From NCBI GenBank assembly GCA_018287875.1, contig JAGVVL010000002.1, positions 8,866,001 to 8,930,000 of the forward strand: 64,000 nucleotides of DNA, given 5' to 3'. Positions within the stretch are counted from its first letter, which is position 1; the number at the start of each line of letters is the position of its first letter. The DNA is from Nigrospora sphaerica. Lineage: Eukaryota; Ascomycota; Sordariomycetes; Amphisphaeriales; Apiosporaceae. Shown here piece by piece: positions 45,470-58,008 of the stretch. The position numbers and the translations under genes were made by a program. The notes under the pieces are model-generated. The model had not been told where the DNA came from and ran no database searches. It saw nothing but the letters and a program-made list of their open reading frames with translations.

Positions 45470-46760
45470 CCGAGCCGTCACCTCCGGACTTAAGAACACC
45501 ATCGCCAGACAGCATTACAACACTTAGACGCAGTCCAGATATACGCAGCACTATAGACGACTTCAAACGCTTTCTAGCTAGTGAAGTCAACATTACAGCC
45601 TTAGCCGCAGCAGTTGAAGCCGCCATTCCAGTCCTAGAGACGGCGGCTAAGGAATCGGATAACCAGCCTAGCGTTAAAAGACGTATCAATGCTATCGAGA
45701 ACACGCTGCAAGCTATTTATAAGGAAATTAAAGCTCCTAAGACGTACATTATAGCCGCTACTTTCCTTACCGCTACCCCGGCGCTTAGGGCCCCCAGGTA
45801 GCTAAGACTTTACCTGCTTGGCACGAACAGGAGGTAACGGTTAAGGCCGCAAGAATTGAAGGCCGCACCTACGAAAAGATCGTGCGGAAAGTCAACGCAG
45901 CAACAGGTAAAGAAACAGCAATAGCTGTATAGAAGCTTCCTAGCGGAGACTATGCTATTACCTGCAAGACAGCAGAAGAGAAGCGACAGCTAGAAACCGA
46001 CCGGGCCTGGACTACCGAGGCCTTCGGAGAGAACGCCTCTATCTAGAAGAGAAAGATCCTAATGGTGGCCCATGGCATCAATAAGGAGGCTATAGAGATA
46101 AACCAAGGGCAACTAGAAGTCCAACTCCGGAACCAGCCCGGCGGCCCTATCGACGTCCTGGAGGCCAAGCTCCCTCGCAACGCCAAGACCTCGTCTAGGA
46201 AGGTCACGGCCCTATATATTACAGTACCCACGGTTTAATAAGCGGAACAGCTATGCCGAGACGGCCTTATTTAGCAATATAGCTACTATCTATACGAGCC
46301 CTTCGCCGAAGGAGCACAGCTTAAGTAATGCTACTACTGCTACCGTTATAGACATATCGCCCGTGTCTGCCGCCACGCACGTAGGTGCGGGCTCTGCTCT
46401 TCAATAAAGCATGACGATAAAGAATGCCCAGAAGCCGAGAATAAGAGCCGGTACTGCTATCCAATATACCGAGGACCACACACTGCGTGGTTTAAATAGT
46501 GTCCAGTCCGCCAGGAGCAGGTCCAGATCGCTAAGGCTGCTTATATCACGAGACCGAAGGGATTCGCACTGCCCTCGTAAGAACCCCTTAAGCTAACAGC
46601 CGAGGACTGGCAAATAATACAGCCGCGGAAGCGTCGAGCAACCAACTGCCGTACTAGAAGCACTGGCAGAGCCCGCAGCAGAACCCACGAAGAGATAGAC
46701 AACATGGACATCGAAACACCAGAGTCAACACTAAACAGCATCCACGCTCGACCATGACAG
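45470..46760 (+). pseudogene. LINE-3 ORF1 (gag-like) relic
   Basis: An N-terminal region with coiled-coil character (about 45510-45740) is followed in other frames by the rest, so frameshifts and stops are present. Near 46328-46430 two zinc knuckles are plain: CYYCYRYRHIARVC and CGLCSSIKHDDKEC. The CPVRQEQ block near 46505 is typical of Tad ORF1. An RNA-binding role is known for the family. Confidence 0.7.
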
Positions 46761-46779
46761 CGCTAAGGATCCTACACTA

Positions 46780-49700
46780 GAACACACAAAAAAGCAAGAA
46801 AGCACAGATCCCGGCAGTCGATGCTATCTCCGAAAAGTACGACATCCTAGCTATTTAAGAGCCCTGGCGAAACCTATATATACCGACTACCTATTGCCTA
46901 AGATCCTCTCTGTACCACCTCTTATACGCTACCAAGGGAGGTAAAGCATGCATCTATATTAATAAGAAGTTCCCCTTAGCACAGTGGACCTATAAGGCGC
47001 AGCTAAATAGATACTATAGTATAATCCAGCTATTAGACGGTCCTATAACCGTTATTTACATATACTCACCTCCTCCCGGGTCTATTAGCAGATTAGACTT
47101 GCTAGCTATCGAAACCCTCCTTACCGGCCCCCAGCTAGGACGAACAGTCCTTATAGGCGACTTCAACGTCCACCACCCCGTTTAGGGAGGACATAACGTC
47201 CGACCCCACAGGGCAGCCGATAAGCTGCTCTAACTAGCAGAGCAATGGAGACTCCAGCTAATCACCCCCCCCCGGAGTGCCGACATGGACTCGAAGAGGG
47301 TGCGCGGACTCTACAATTGACCTAGCCTAGGCCATGGAGGACCTCCGAGTCGCCTACGACAGATACGCCCCATACGCTAGCTCTAATCACCTCCCATAGG
47401 TGATACGTGTAGCTAGAGATCGAAACGACCCCCAAAATAAGCCACAGCGCAGCTAAAAAACAGCTGACTATAATTAAGCGAAGGCTAAAGCAGTATACCT
47501 ACTATAACCAGAGTCACTAAAGACACCAGAGGACATCGATAGATACACCGAAATATTAACTAAGGAGTTAACTAGGATAGCCGACTTAGCTGCCCCCCTT
47601 CGCTATCCTAAGGGGAGAGGCAAGGCCTGGTGGAACAACGAAATAAGGGAGGCTATGAAGAAAGAGAGGAAAACCCAGCGGACATGGCTCTCCGACAGGA
47701 CAGACGAAGCCTGGCGAGTACTCCGGCAAGCATCCCTCATAAAAAAGAAGGCGATCCGCATAGCAAAAACAGCGACATGGAGAACCATGCTCCACAAGGC
47801 TTCTAGCCAGCCAGCCGGAGTATAGAAAATCGCAAGATAGGCTAGAACCGAAGGAGCCGCGCCACCGCTACCACCAGCCGTCCCTACACTACATACTCCA
47901 CGAGGCGAAGTAACGACCCACAAAGAGAAAACAGAGGCCTTTCGGGAAAGATTTTATCCCCTTCCTAAGGCCACGCACACCGGGTTCCAAATAACGCACC
48001 GGCTTGCACCGCCTCTCGATATGGACTGGAAGGTGACGGCGGATTAAGTGTAAGAAGTCCTCACTAAGGCAGGCCAGTGGAAGGCACCTAGACTAGACCA
48101 GCTTCCTAATGGATTCCTTAAACGACTAAGAGAACCCCTTTTCCGTGCCTTAGCCTCTCTAGCAGAGGCATGCTGGTATATAGGATACTACCCAACAGCG
48201 TTCCGTAAAGCAGTAACAGTTATCCTCCGGAAACCCGGAAAACAGCCAAACGAGTACTACTAAGCTAACAGCTAGAGGCCTATTACGTTAATTAACACTA
48301 TAAGGAAGACAATCGAAAGCTTACTAACGTAACGGCTAGCTAGCTTTACCGAAGAGAACGGACTCCTCTTAGATAAACAGATAGGCAACTGGAAGGGCCG
48401 CTCCACGGAAACCGCGCTACGGCTGCTCACAGATCTAGTCCGTATAGCCTGGAAGTATAGAGGCGCTGCGACCCTCCTGTCGCTAGATATCTCGGGTGCT
48501 TTCGACTCCGTTGACTATGATAGACTCCTCGGCAACCTGCGAGCGCTCCGAGTACCTATATTGACCATTAACTAGATACGTAGCTTCCTTTTTAACCGAT
48601 CCACCACACTGCTCTTCAACGGCCAGGAATTAAACGAGATCCCGGTCCCGGTAGGCGTCCCGTAGGGCTCACCCTTATCGCCTATCCTTTTCTGCCTCTA
48701 CATAGCCGGCCTTTTTAAGGCCCTCCGTGCCATTCCCGGGATAGCCGCTATCGCCTTCGTAGACGACACGAACCTCGTAGGCTTCGGCTTAGACACCGAG
48801 CAGACCTGCGAGCGGTTAAAAGCCGCTTATAGGACTTGTAAAGAATGGGCAGTTAGCCACAGCATAACCTTCGCAGTCTAGAAATATCACCTAGTCCACT
48901 TCTCTCGAAAACGGAAGGGTCCGGACACGAAGATAGCCTTAGAAGGCCACGAAATCGAACCAGAAGACTCCTGCCGCGTCCTCGGGGTCCACGTGGATAG
49001 ACGCCTCCGCTAAGACACCTATATCCAATCGATCTCTAGGAAGATGACCACGCAAGTCTACGGCCTAGACCGCATAGCAGCTTCGACATAGGGCGCGTCC
49101 TTCCAGCGGGCCCGCCAAGTCTATACAACCGTCGTATGGTCTGCGATAGGCTATGGAGCTTCAGAGTGGCACCACCAGATCTCGAAAAATAGAGCCAAGG
49201 CACTTAACGACGTCCAGATAGAGTGCCTCCGAAAGGTCACAGGAGCTTTCAAAGCCACGGCCACCGCAGTACTAGAAACGGAAGCTTACGTGTCCCCCTT
49301 AGACACGTGGCTCAACAGAAGGGTGGCGGCATCGGAAGAGAGGCTCCAACAGCCGCGTATCGCATCACTCATCCAAGCGAGATACGATAGCGCAGCTAGA
49401 TGGATCCTAACAAGACCGACTCGCCGGCGCAGACCGAAAGGCCCCGACGCTCCCGATCGTAAGAGGTGGCTAGACGAATGGCTAGCTGGAGACTCAGCAT
49501 ATAAGGCTGAGGAGAGAGACTGGCTTCAAAGATGGCAACAAGCGCAGCAAAATCGAACAGCACGAACCCCGGCAGCAACTAAGATGCCGCCAGACAAGCA
49601 CGTCCTTAAGCTCCATAAGGGACTCCATAAAGCGGAGAGCTCCATCCTTGTCCAAGCGAGGACTAGCAAGATTGGGCTGCGAGACTTCCTTTTTAAGCGT

Positions 49701-50110
49701 AGGGTCCCAGGCTTCGACAGCCCCTGGTGCGTCTGCGGTCAGGGCAGGGAGACCGTCTGGCATATCCTCGTTTTCTGCCCACGCGAAAGAGAAAGACGAG
49801 AGCATCTCGTCTAAGCTCTAGGAGGACCGATAGACACGGACAGGATGCTCGACACCCCAGGAAAAGCTGGAATTATCGCAAGATAGCTACTCCGCTCCGG
49901 AAGGCTGGACATGTTCCAGCTAGCGAATCAACTTATCAGCTAGGAAGCGGGCGCGCTGAGCCCGATCTCGGTATGGCAGGTCAAAGAGTAGATAGAAGCG
50001 GTACAACGCAGCGGAACCTAGGTTTTTCACCCGGCCGGACGTTAGCCTGGAACGGTTTTCCTAGGCTAAGATGCGCAGGGGGTCCTCATGGCCTAAGCAG
50101 GTCGCTAGGT
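46780..50110 (+). pseudogene. LINE-3 ORF2 relic: endonuclease and RT, no RNase H seen
   Basis: Endonuclease blocks include an EPW motif near 46860 and GDFNVHHP near 47157. RT shows KAPRLDQLPNGFLK (about 48075), LDISGAFDSVDYDRLL (about 48484) and an intact catalytic FVDD at about 48757. After the thumb-like region the frame stays open at 49290-49814 and ends with a Cys-His motif CVCGQGRETVWHILVFCP (about 49730-49785). I see no RNase H block, unlike LINE-1 and LINE-2. About twenty TAG/TAA stops replace Trp/Gln. Confidence 0.78.
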
Positions 50111-50136
50111 GTAAGAATAATAATAAGTGATTACGC

Positions 50137-50418
50137 TACTTAAGAGCATATAAAACCTTATAGAGGTTTGTAGAGCGTTGTAAAAACTTATGAGGGCTTC
50201 AAAGAGCTATATAGAGACTTGTGAAAACTTGTAGAAACTTATAAAAGCTTTTAAGTAGCGTGAGCCATGCCATGCTCATGGGTAAGCTACTCCGTGCTTT
50301 AAGGTAGGATGGCCCAAGCTTTATGTTAGGCACGGTTAAAGAACTAGCTTTCCTTTAAGTGTATAGCTTAGTCCGTAGTAAAGGATAACGGTATAGGATA
50401 AGTCTTATATCTTTAATA
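50137..50418 (-). repeat. LTR-B fragment
   Basis: Resumes LTR-B after LINE-3 and runs to its TGTT end (as AATA). Many transitions. Confidence 0.6.
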
Positions 50419-50553
50419 AGTATTTATCTTCCTTAAAAATGGAAATTACCTCCTAAAAACTCATAATAAAGATTTAAATTATTAACTAATTAGATATTTC
50501 TAGCTTGTTAGTTACCTTATATCACGTAATATATAAGTATAGCGTTTGTTATA
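50419..50553 (+). repeat. LTR-D 3'-end fragment
   Basis: Matches the last part of LTR-D (TAGTTACCTTATA...AAGTATAGCGTTTGTTATA). To 50782 nothing else is recognised. Confidence 0.5.
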
Positions 50554-50787
50554 TTTTAATCACTTGTATGTAAGTTAACCACTGTTTACTACTTTAAACA
50601 TTAACTCTTCATAAAATGGCACTTAAAACCTTAACCACGCTTACTACGGGTTAGCGAGCCTTAGCGACTTCTTAACTAACTACGTAGCCTATAGATAGTG
50701 ACCTATCTTAAGAGCTTTATAGTATAGTAAACGCTCTTTGATAAAGCGTCGTAACTCTTTAATATAAGAATGAATAGCTTTAGTAAT

Positions 50788-51316
50788 TGTTAAAAGTGTA
50801 AGGCTTACCCTTATACCGTTATCTTTTGTTAAGGACTTAGCTATACACTTATTGAAAAACTAGCACTTTAACCGAGACTGCCCTAAAGCTCAGACCCCCT
50901 TACCCGATAGCACGGGCCACCCTACCTTAAAGCTAGAGCTACTTTTTCCTTATATGTAGCTTACGCTACTCGGCATCTTTCACGAGTTTCTACGAGTTTT
51001 CACGCACTTCCATAAGGTTCCACAAGTGTTCACGTGCTTTTAAGCCACGTCACCGCTTACGCGTTCACTTACGCGTCCTCTCTTTGTATTCCTAAGAGGA
51101 TAAAGGGTTAAAAGATATAAATATGGGAGAAATCTTCCCTCTTTATGTATATAGTCTTAGAAATAAGCAAGCAACTTAGAGATCTCACTCTCGACCCCCT
51201 TTAAGAGAAGTTCCACTCTTCTATCTTCTTTTATCTTTAAGAAACGGCCTCTAAAATCAAAAGAGCCCTTATAAAGGGGTTGCTTTTTCTTTTCAATCGA
51301 ACCACCACTTTTAATA
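50788..51316 (+). repeat. Solo LTR-A, TSD GT(A/G)AT
   Basis: 529 bp, TGTTAAAAGT...TTTTAATA. Flanks GTAAT and GTGAT differ by one transition. Shorter than the 30180 copy, owing to deletions in the repeated CACGAG/CCACG section. Confidence 0.75.
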
Positions 51317-52435
51317 GTGATAGATTACCATGAAAAGGGATAATGAAAGAAAATATATGTATATTAATCTTTTAGATTCTAAAGATAGAAACAAGAAAGA
51401 TTAACTATTCTCTAAAAAAGTGAAGAACTACTTAAAGTACTACTTTGCTAACTTTCTTAACGAGTTTAATAATGTTATATTTATCGCTAGTTACCTTTAA
51501 AGTAACGCACTATTATAGTTGAACCTTATAATAAAAGACTACTTAAATAATGAGGAAATGCTTTAAGAGGATAAAACTAAAGTGATTTTCAAAAGCTATA
51601 CAATATTAGAGGCTAAGCTTGAAAATACCTTTAAAGTTCTCAATAAGTTTTATATTGTAAAGCGATAGCTTATAAAGCATTAGTAAAAGATATCTGTCAT
51701 TATATAGATTATAAGATTAAGACGATGATGCCTTTTTTGCTTAATATTACTACTGACTTAGAAAAGCAATTAAAGACGAGGTCGCTAAAATACATCGTTT
51801 TAACAAGCTCTTTAAATGTACTAAGCTCGTTATAGATTTAATAATAAACTCTTAAAGAGAAAGATAAATCGTAGAGAATAGTAATTTATCTATAAGCTTA
51901 TAGTTACTAACTTTAAAAAGAAACGATAATTTAATTTATTTTTCTCACGTAATAACGATGAAGAAAGAAATAAAATATTTAATAATAACTATATAGAACT
52001 AATAAAGCTTAACGTATTATATTATAGTAAACTTAAGTTCAAAGGAGAATATTATAACTATATAAAGAAGAAACACTTTATATAACTATGTATGAACCTT
52101 AATAAGCGGTAAAATGAAACTTATTTTTAAAGCGTCGAGCTAACATTGTTTAAAGATAAGAGGTCACGATATTAAATCGAGTGAGAAAGGAAACTATAAG
52201 TACCCTTAATCTAGATTATAAGAACTTTAACTAGATAATGAGACGGGGCTAGAGTACGTAAGCACCCAATGCCAGGGGTCTGATCAAGGACTTGCACCTA
52301 TAAGTAGCCGTCCAGCTTCCACTGTAGAGATAAGACAACAACAAGACATGTTCACTTCTTTTTATCTTTTGAGACCATCACTCGTAATCGTTTTTGTCCC
52401 AGTTATTATCCCAGTTGGACCTCACTTTTACTTGG
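51317..52435. other. AT-rich stretch with a less mutated patch
   Basis: 51317-52200 is TA-rich and stop-filled. About 52230-52435 has near-normal composition, with AAGGACTTGCAC repeated at 52284 and 52459, but no gene. Confidence 0.4.
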
Positions 52436-52495
52436 GTGATAGATGTACCCTTGATTAAGGACTTGCACGTCCTAAATCGAGGGCATATCTATCAC
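52436..52495. repeat. 60-nt hairpin
   Basis: The outer arms (GTGATAGATGTACCCTTGATT and its partner) pair at 18 of 21 positions and the three mismatches are transitions. An inner stem AGGAC/GTCCT closes the loop. Confidence 0.6.
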
Positions 52496-52499
52496 ATTA

Positions 52500-52545
52500 T
52501 CAGGGATCGACCTCACGACCGCGTCTTTCCACCAGGCACTACACT
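52500..52545. repeat. Short fragment of repeat E, inverted
   Basis: GGGATCGACCTCACGACCGC and the following CTTTCCACC are the reverse complement of the conserved block near 20511-20545 in repeat E. Confidence 0.45.
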
Positions 52546-52787
52546 TAGTGTTTGTCTGTTCTAATAACATACTAAAACAATAATTATAGTACTTATTAGT
52601 TAACTAAAGAAACGCTAAATACTTCTTTCAAAAGCTATAATAAAGCTGTATTGTTAGGATAATATAATAATAAGTTAATTAAGAGAAATCTAACAAGAAA
52701 TTGTATCCTATAAAGAGTAATACTAAAGAATAGCCTTAAAAACAGGTTAAATTCTTAGAATCTTAAGATGCAAACCTTTATGTTAAC

Positions 52788-53002
52788 TGTTACGGCAGGG
52801 TATATAGGTACAAGGGCATGGCAACGCATAGACGACTTACCGCTGCCTGGCGGTACGTACCGCCGCTGGCTGGATATATTCCTGCCAAACAGTGACTGAG
52901 AGGAGCCTGTTCCTCCTCTTCTTTTCCTCTTCACCTGTAGTTTTCGCATCTTAATAGAACCCTTAGGTCATCAACAGATTCTTCGTTCCTTTAACCGTGA
53001 CA
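52788..53002 (+). repeat. Gypsy-3 5' LTR
   Basis: 215 bp, TGTTACGGCA...AACCGTGACA, the inverse of the Gypsy-2 LTR orientation. Confidence 0.85.
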
Positions 53003-53111
53003 CAACTATAGGTTACCTCATCCGCCTAGGAAGGCTTTTATTAATATCCCAAACCCTACAGACATTCCGATGGGTACGCAGCTGTAAGCGCGACCTATAC
53101 ACACCGCTGAG

Positions 53112-56100
53112 ATGTCGGCCAAACAGGGTGGATCCCTCCACCGGATCACAGAAACTCACAAGGATAATCCCGACAATACCCGTAAGGGTTCGGCCAAGAC
53201 AAATAACACCAGCGACGTTAAAAATACCGAGTCCAGATTTATTTAAAAGCACTATAAACGCCTTAAGCTAAAGAGACAAATAAAGGACCTCTAATGGTAG
53301 ATAGCTGCTTTAATTAGCAGACAGTAAGAAGTACTTAAAGCATACTACCGCCTGTCCTTCCTAATATTAAGGGCTTCCGATTAAAGGTTAAGCGCTTTCT
53401 TAACCCCCTAGTTCTCTATAACTAGAAGTTTAAGAACACTGTTAAGTTCGAGATTTAGTTTCGTTAAGTTAAGAATAAGATCTTAATAAACGCTTCCTAT
53501 TTCCCTATAGATCTCTTTTCATAAGCCTATATTGAAGGTCGCTTAAATAAAGATGCTAGCGATAATTTTTAACCCTATCTTTAAAACACGCACCCCAATT
53601 CGATCTAGTTATACTAAGCTTTAATATCGTATCTTTAATAGTAGTATTATAACCTTAATTAAATAGAGGCCGCCTTTTTAAAATTCGAGAACCTTTATAT
53701 AACTGCGGGAATAGATTTCTAAATTTTCAAAAATAAGTTCCTTTAACTTGCTAGCAAAACTAGCTAAGTTAAGATAGATTAAAAGCACCTCTTTAACCAA
53801 AAGCTTACAACGGAGTTATAAACAGCACTGGCCTTCTCCTATATTAAGAGCAGCATTAGATTCGACGCGTTTACAACTAAGGCCGCTTAGATTACACTAG
53901 TTCTTTAGTCTGTTAAAAGTGACGACCTTAAACATCGCGCGAACCATAGAAACCGTGGCAGTAATCGCCGAACCCCTTTCCTCGTTATTAACTAATCGGA
54001 CCTTGCTAAGCCTTTGGAGAAGCGTTATATTACCTTAGCCTTAGCTTGTTAACATAGTCTTAATAAGCTCCGTTACTTTTTAAAGAACCGACTTTATCTT
54101 AACTATAAAAAGCCTAACTACTATATTAACAACTGCTTAAAGAAGCGAGTTAATATTAACTGTTTAAACTATATTAAAGCTTTAGTCGGCTAATAGATAG
54201 GAACTTCTCGTCCTTATTCAAACGCCGATAATTTTATAATCAAGATTCCTAACTTCAACCGAGTTAAAGACATCACGGATTTGGAAAACTAGATACCCTT
54301 AGATAAGTGGACTCCGATTTAAAGGAAGTTATCGATATTAAAAATATATAAGATAAACGATTATCTGATTTTTAAGCAAGCACTTAAAGGGAAGACCGTT
54401 TACTTTCCCTTATACTATAGCTTATAATAGATCGTCTCTCTCTGCTTATACCCTTATCGATACCGGAGCAAGTAGATATCTGTTTATAAGCATAGTTTTT
54501 GTATAAAGGCTCCTCTAATACTTACACCTCCTTACTGTTTATGACTTTTATCCCCAACTTGTCGGCGGATTCGACAGTACCCTATTGCAACTAGTGGACA
54601 TTGCTCTACTAGGACACTTTTAAATTTAGAGCTATCTCACTGCCCGAACCCATTTTCTAGTCTTTAATATACGCCACGATATAATAGTCGGTCGCAAATA
54701 GTTGGAAACACACGATATAACATTAAATATTTATCGCTATTGTCTTCTCTTCCTTAAGGAATAGACCCTTTAATATATAGAATATTATATTGCTATAGAC
54801 TAAGCTAAATAGTTTCTATAGAACCTTAATTTTGATATAGACGCCTAATTTTATAAGCAAAAGATAGCTATTGAAGATTAGCGACGCCTAGTAGGCCGAA
54901 GATTATAATATTTGGATTCTTCTATTATCCGCGGTTTATATACAACTAACACCAATTGCGAGAAGTCGCCACTAACAATTGGATATAAGAAAATCCTAAC
55001 ACGACTAATGGCCGCTCGTGTGTAAGGATAACGAAACAACGAAGGCATCGCAAAGATAAAACACGCGTTAGCTAAACCAGCCGACGCGCCGCCCCCGTTG
55101 CCAACACTGCCACCGAGGTCACCGTTAGCCCCGATAGAACGCGACTCCTAAAGACCCTTTATCCGATGCCGGAGTTCGGCAGGAAGTTTTAAAGAACGTA
55201 TCGATATCGCTTTTATCTCCGTATTAGCGATAGAGATGTTATACCGCCGAAACCCTTAGGATTGGTATATCACCAGCCTCCATATAATTAACAAGGTTAT
55301 CTTAAAGAAATAAACGTTATATAAGGACGTGTTGCCCTCCGACTTAGACACACTCTACAAAAAAGCATTGCAAGTGATATCAAAGTAATACCACGAGTAC
55401 CTAAATATATCTAGTAAGTTTAAGTTTAATAAGTTGCCACTATATAGCACCTGCAACTATAAGATTATCTTAGATAATAATGTTAAGCTAGACAAGCTCT
55501 TAAGATACTCGGGCCTATAGAAGATATCGCTTAAGGAAATGGAGATATATTAAAAGTATATAACCGAGAACTTAGCAAAGGGATTTATTAAGCTAAGTAA
55601 AGCGCCTTAGCAAGCACCAATCCTTTTTGCACTTAAAGGGAATAGAGGACTATATCTCTATATTGACTTTAAAAAGCTTAACTCTATTATTTATAAGGAC
55701 CGACACCCACTTCCCTTAATTAAGGAGACTATAGCCCGGATTTCTAAGGCAAAGGTCTTCACAAAGCTAAATATTCGATAAGCATTCCACTGGATCCGAA
55801 TAACGCTAGGATTAAAAGAGTTAACAGTATTCTGTACTTATTATAGCACCTTTTAATACAACGTACTCTTATTTAGCTTAATAAACAGACCCGCGACCTT
55901 TTAGCGCTTTATAAATAACACCTTAATAGACTATTTAGATAATTTTTACTCAGTATATTTAAACGACATTGTTATTTTTTTAGATTCAATTAAAGAACAC
56001 AAGGACTATATAAGGAGGGTTTTATAGCGCCTCCGAGAGGCCGGACTATAAGCCGACATTAACAAATGCGAATTTCATATTCAGGAAACGAAGTTTTTAA

Positions 56101-56454
56101 GCTTTATTATCTCTATAAAAGGAGTGGCTATAGATCCTGCTAAGACGTCCGTTGTCTGCGACAAGACCCCCAATATCTATTAAAGGAGTGTAATAATTTC
56201 GTAGCTTCTGTAATTTCTATTGCAAATTCGTTCGCGAGTATAGGCAGGTCGCTCGACTGCTTACTAACCTAATAAAGCAAGATTTATTAACGTTCCAATG
56301 GATAGAGGAGTGCTAAGAAGCTTTCGATACCTCAAAACAACGACTTCTAGAGGCCTCAGTCCTTATATATTTCGGTTACGAGAACGATATATAAGTGGAG
56401 ACAGATACTTCCAATAAAGTGATTACCGGAGTCCTATTGTAAAAGAAGGATAAC
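53112..56454 (+). pseudogene. Gypsy-3 gag-pol relic
   Basis: The ATG at 53112 begins MSAKQGG, comparable with the Gypsy-2 gag start. The protease motif IDTGAS is near 54460. RT runs from about 55330 (LPSDLDTLYKKALQV) with the catalytic motif near 55955-55980 reading YLNDIVIF, so the first Asp of YLDD is now Asn, the reverse of the loss in Gypsy-2. RNase H begins as ETDTSN near 56400 before truncation. Stops are dense and of the RIP type. Confidence 0.75.
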
Positions 56455-57020
56455 TGTTGCAGGTATAGGACTTATCCTATACCGTTCTCTGTCACTACGG
56501 ACTAAGCTATGCACTTAACGAGAAGCTAGTCCTTTAACCGAGCCTATTCTAAAGCTCGGGCCAGCCTACCCTGGAGCACGGGCCAGCTTACCCGCAAGCA
56601 TGGCCCGCTTTACCCACAAGCGTGGCGTTCGCCACGCGGAAGCTTCTGCAACGTTCCACGAGTTTCCACGAGTTTCTACGTGACTCCCTGAAGCTCCCAC
56701 GAGCCCCCATGAGGCTCCACAAACCTCTATAAGGTTCCATATGCTTCTAAGCCACGTAATCAGTTACGCAATCACTTACGCGTCCTCTTCCTTGTATTAC
56801 TAAGAGGATAAAGGTTTAACGGGTATAAGTAAAGGCTGAATCTCCCCTCTTCGTGTAACTAGTCTGTCCTCAAGCAAGCAAGCACACGAAATACACTCTC
56901 GTTCCTCTTGAAGAGAAGTTCCTTATCCTTCCGTGTTTCTTTATAGAAACGACCTCCGAGATCGAAAGAGCCCTTATAAAGGGGTTGCTTTCTCTTCCGA
57001 TCGAACCACCACTTCCAACA
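56455..57020 (+). repeat. LTR-B copy, no TSD
   Basis: 566 bp, TGTTGCAGGT...CTTCCAACA, nearly the same as the copy at 60449. Flanks ATAAC and GTATA differ, and Gypsy-3 does not resume after it, so this junction is not a simple insertion. 57021-57202 is AT-rich with nothing seen. Confidence 0.85.
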
Positions 57021-57202
57021 GTATATAAAGTATTAAGACCGCGTATATATAGTTAAGAAGGTTAAAGTATAAACTAAAATGAAATAAAGATATAAAGGAA
57101 AGCCTAAAGAGTAAAACTATATATAGCTACTTATATCTCTTAATAACAACGAGATAAAAAGGGTAAATTAAGTTTTAATTTTTTATGTAGGAGAAGAGAA
57201 AG

Positions 57203-57750
57203 TGTTGAAAGTGGTGGTTTGATTGAAAAGAAGAAGCAACTCCTTTATAAGAGCTCTTTCGATCTTGGAGGCCGTTCCCTGAAAATAAAGGAACACGGAA
57301 GAGTAAAAACTTCTCCTAAAGGTGGTTAAGAATGAAATCTCTAAGTTGCTTGCTTACTTTCAAGACTATGTATATCAAAAGGGAAGATTTATTCCTTATT
57401 TATACCTTTTTAACCTTTTATCCTCCTAGTAATATAAAAAGGGGACGTGTAAGTGAACGCGTAAGCAGTGACGTGGCTTAGAAGCACGTGACGCTCACAA
57501 CCTAGTGGGACCACGTGAACGCTTATAGAACCTTATAGAAGTACGTAGAAACTTATCGAAGGTTCTAAGTGGCGTAGACCATATATATAGAAAAAGTGAC
57601 CCTAGCTTTAAGGTAAGGTGGCCCGTGCTATCGGATAAGGTAGTCTAAGCTTTAGAGCAGTCTTAGTTAAAGGACTAGCTTTTTGATAAATGCATAGTTA
57701 AGTCTTTAACAAAGGATAACGGTATAGGTGTAAGCCCTATACTTTTAACA
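57203..57750 (-). repeat. LTR-A copy, no TSD
   Basis: 548 bp, TGTTGAAAGT...TTTTAACA as written. Flanks differ. Confidence 0.8.
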
Positions 57751-57751
57751 T

Positions 57752-58008
57752 ATAGGTATAGAACTTATTATTTATTCTTATCTTCTACTACAGACTAAGC
57801 TATGTACTTAACGGAAAGCTAGTTCTTTAAATAAGTTTAACTTAAAGCTTGGGCTAGCTTACCTTAGAGCACAGGCTAGCTTATCTATAAGCCTAGCCTA
57901 GGTTACCCGTAAGCTTAGCGTACGCCACCTAAAAGCTTTCACGAGTTTCCACGAGTTTCTATAAGTTTCCACGTAGCGCCTCGAAGTCTCCACGAGCCTT
58001 TATAAGGC
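57752..58008 (+). repeat. LTR-B 5' fragment
   Basis: Matches the U3 half of LTR-B (GGTATAGAACTTAT...CACGAGCC) and ends abruptly at unique sequence. Confidence 0.7.

Larger units (their letters stand above)
45284..50123 (+). mobile_element. LINE-3: Tad-like LINE, RIP-damaged
   Basis: 4,840 bp between exact 13-bp TSDs TAAGTGATTACGC (45271-45283, 50124-50136). The tail is AATAATAA-like, not AC. The left TSD abuts the right end of Pogo-2, and sequence after the right TSD is LTR-B, so Pogo-2 and LINE-3 appear to lie side by side in one LTR-B copy. Confidence 0.78.
52788..56454 (+). mobile_element. Gypsy-3: truncated, RIP-damaged copy of the Gypsy-2 family
   Basis: 5' LTR 52788-53002, then leader, gag and pol as in Gypsy-2 but on the plus strand. 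Homology stops in RNase H at 56454, where an LTR-B begins. No 3' LTR. Confidence 0.85.

Noticed and set aside
45348..45704. 118-codon minus-strand frame
   Set aside because: Antisense to LINE-3 ORF1, whose plus-strand translation has the expected coiled-coil region.
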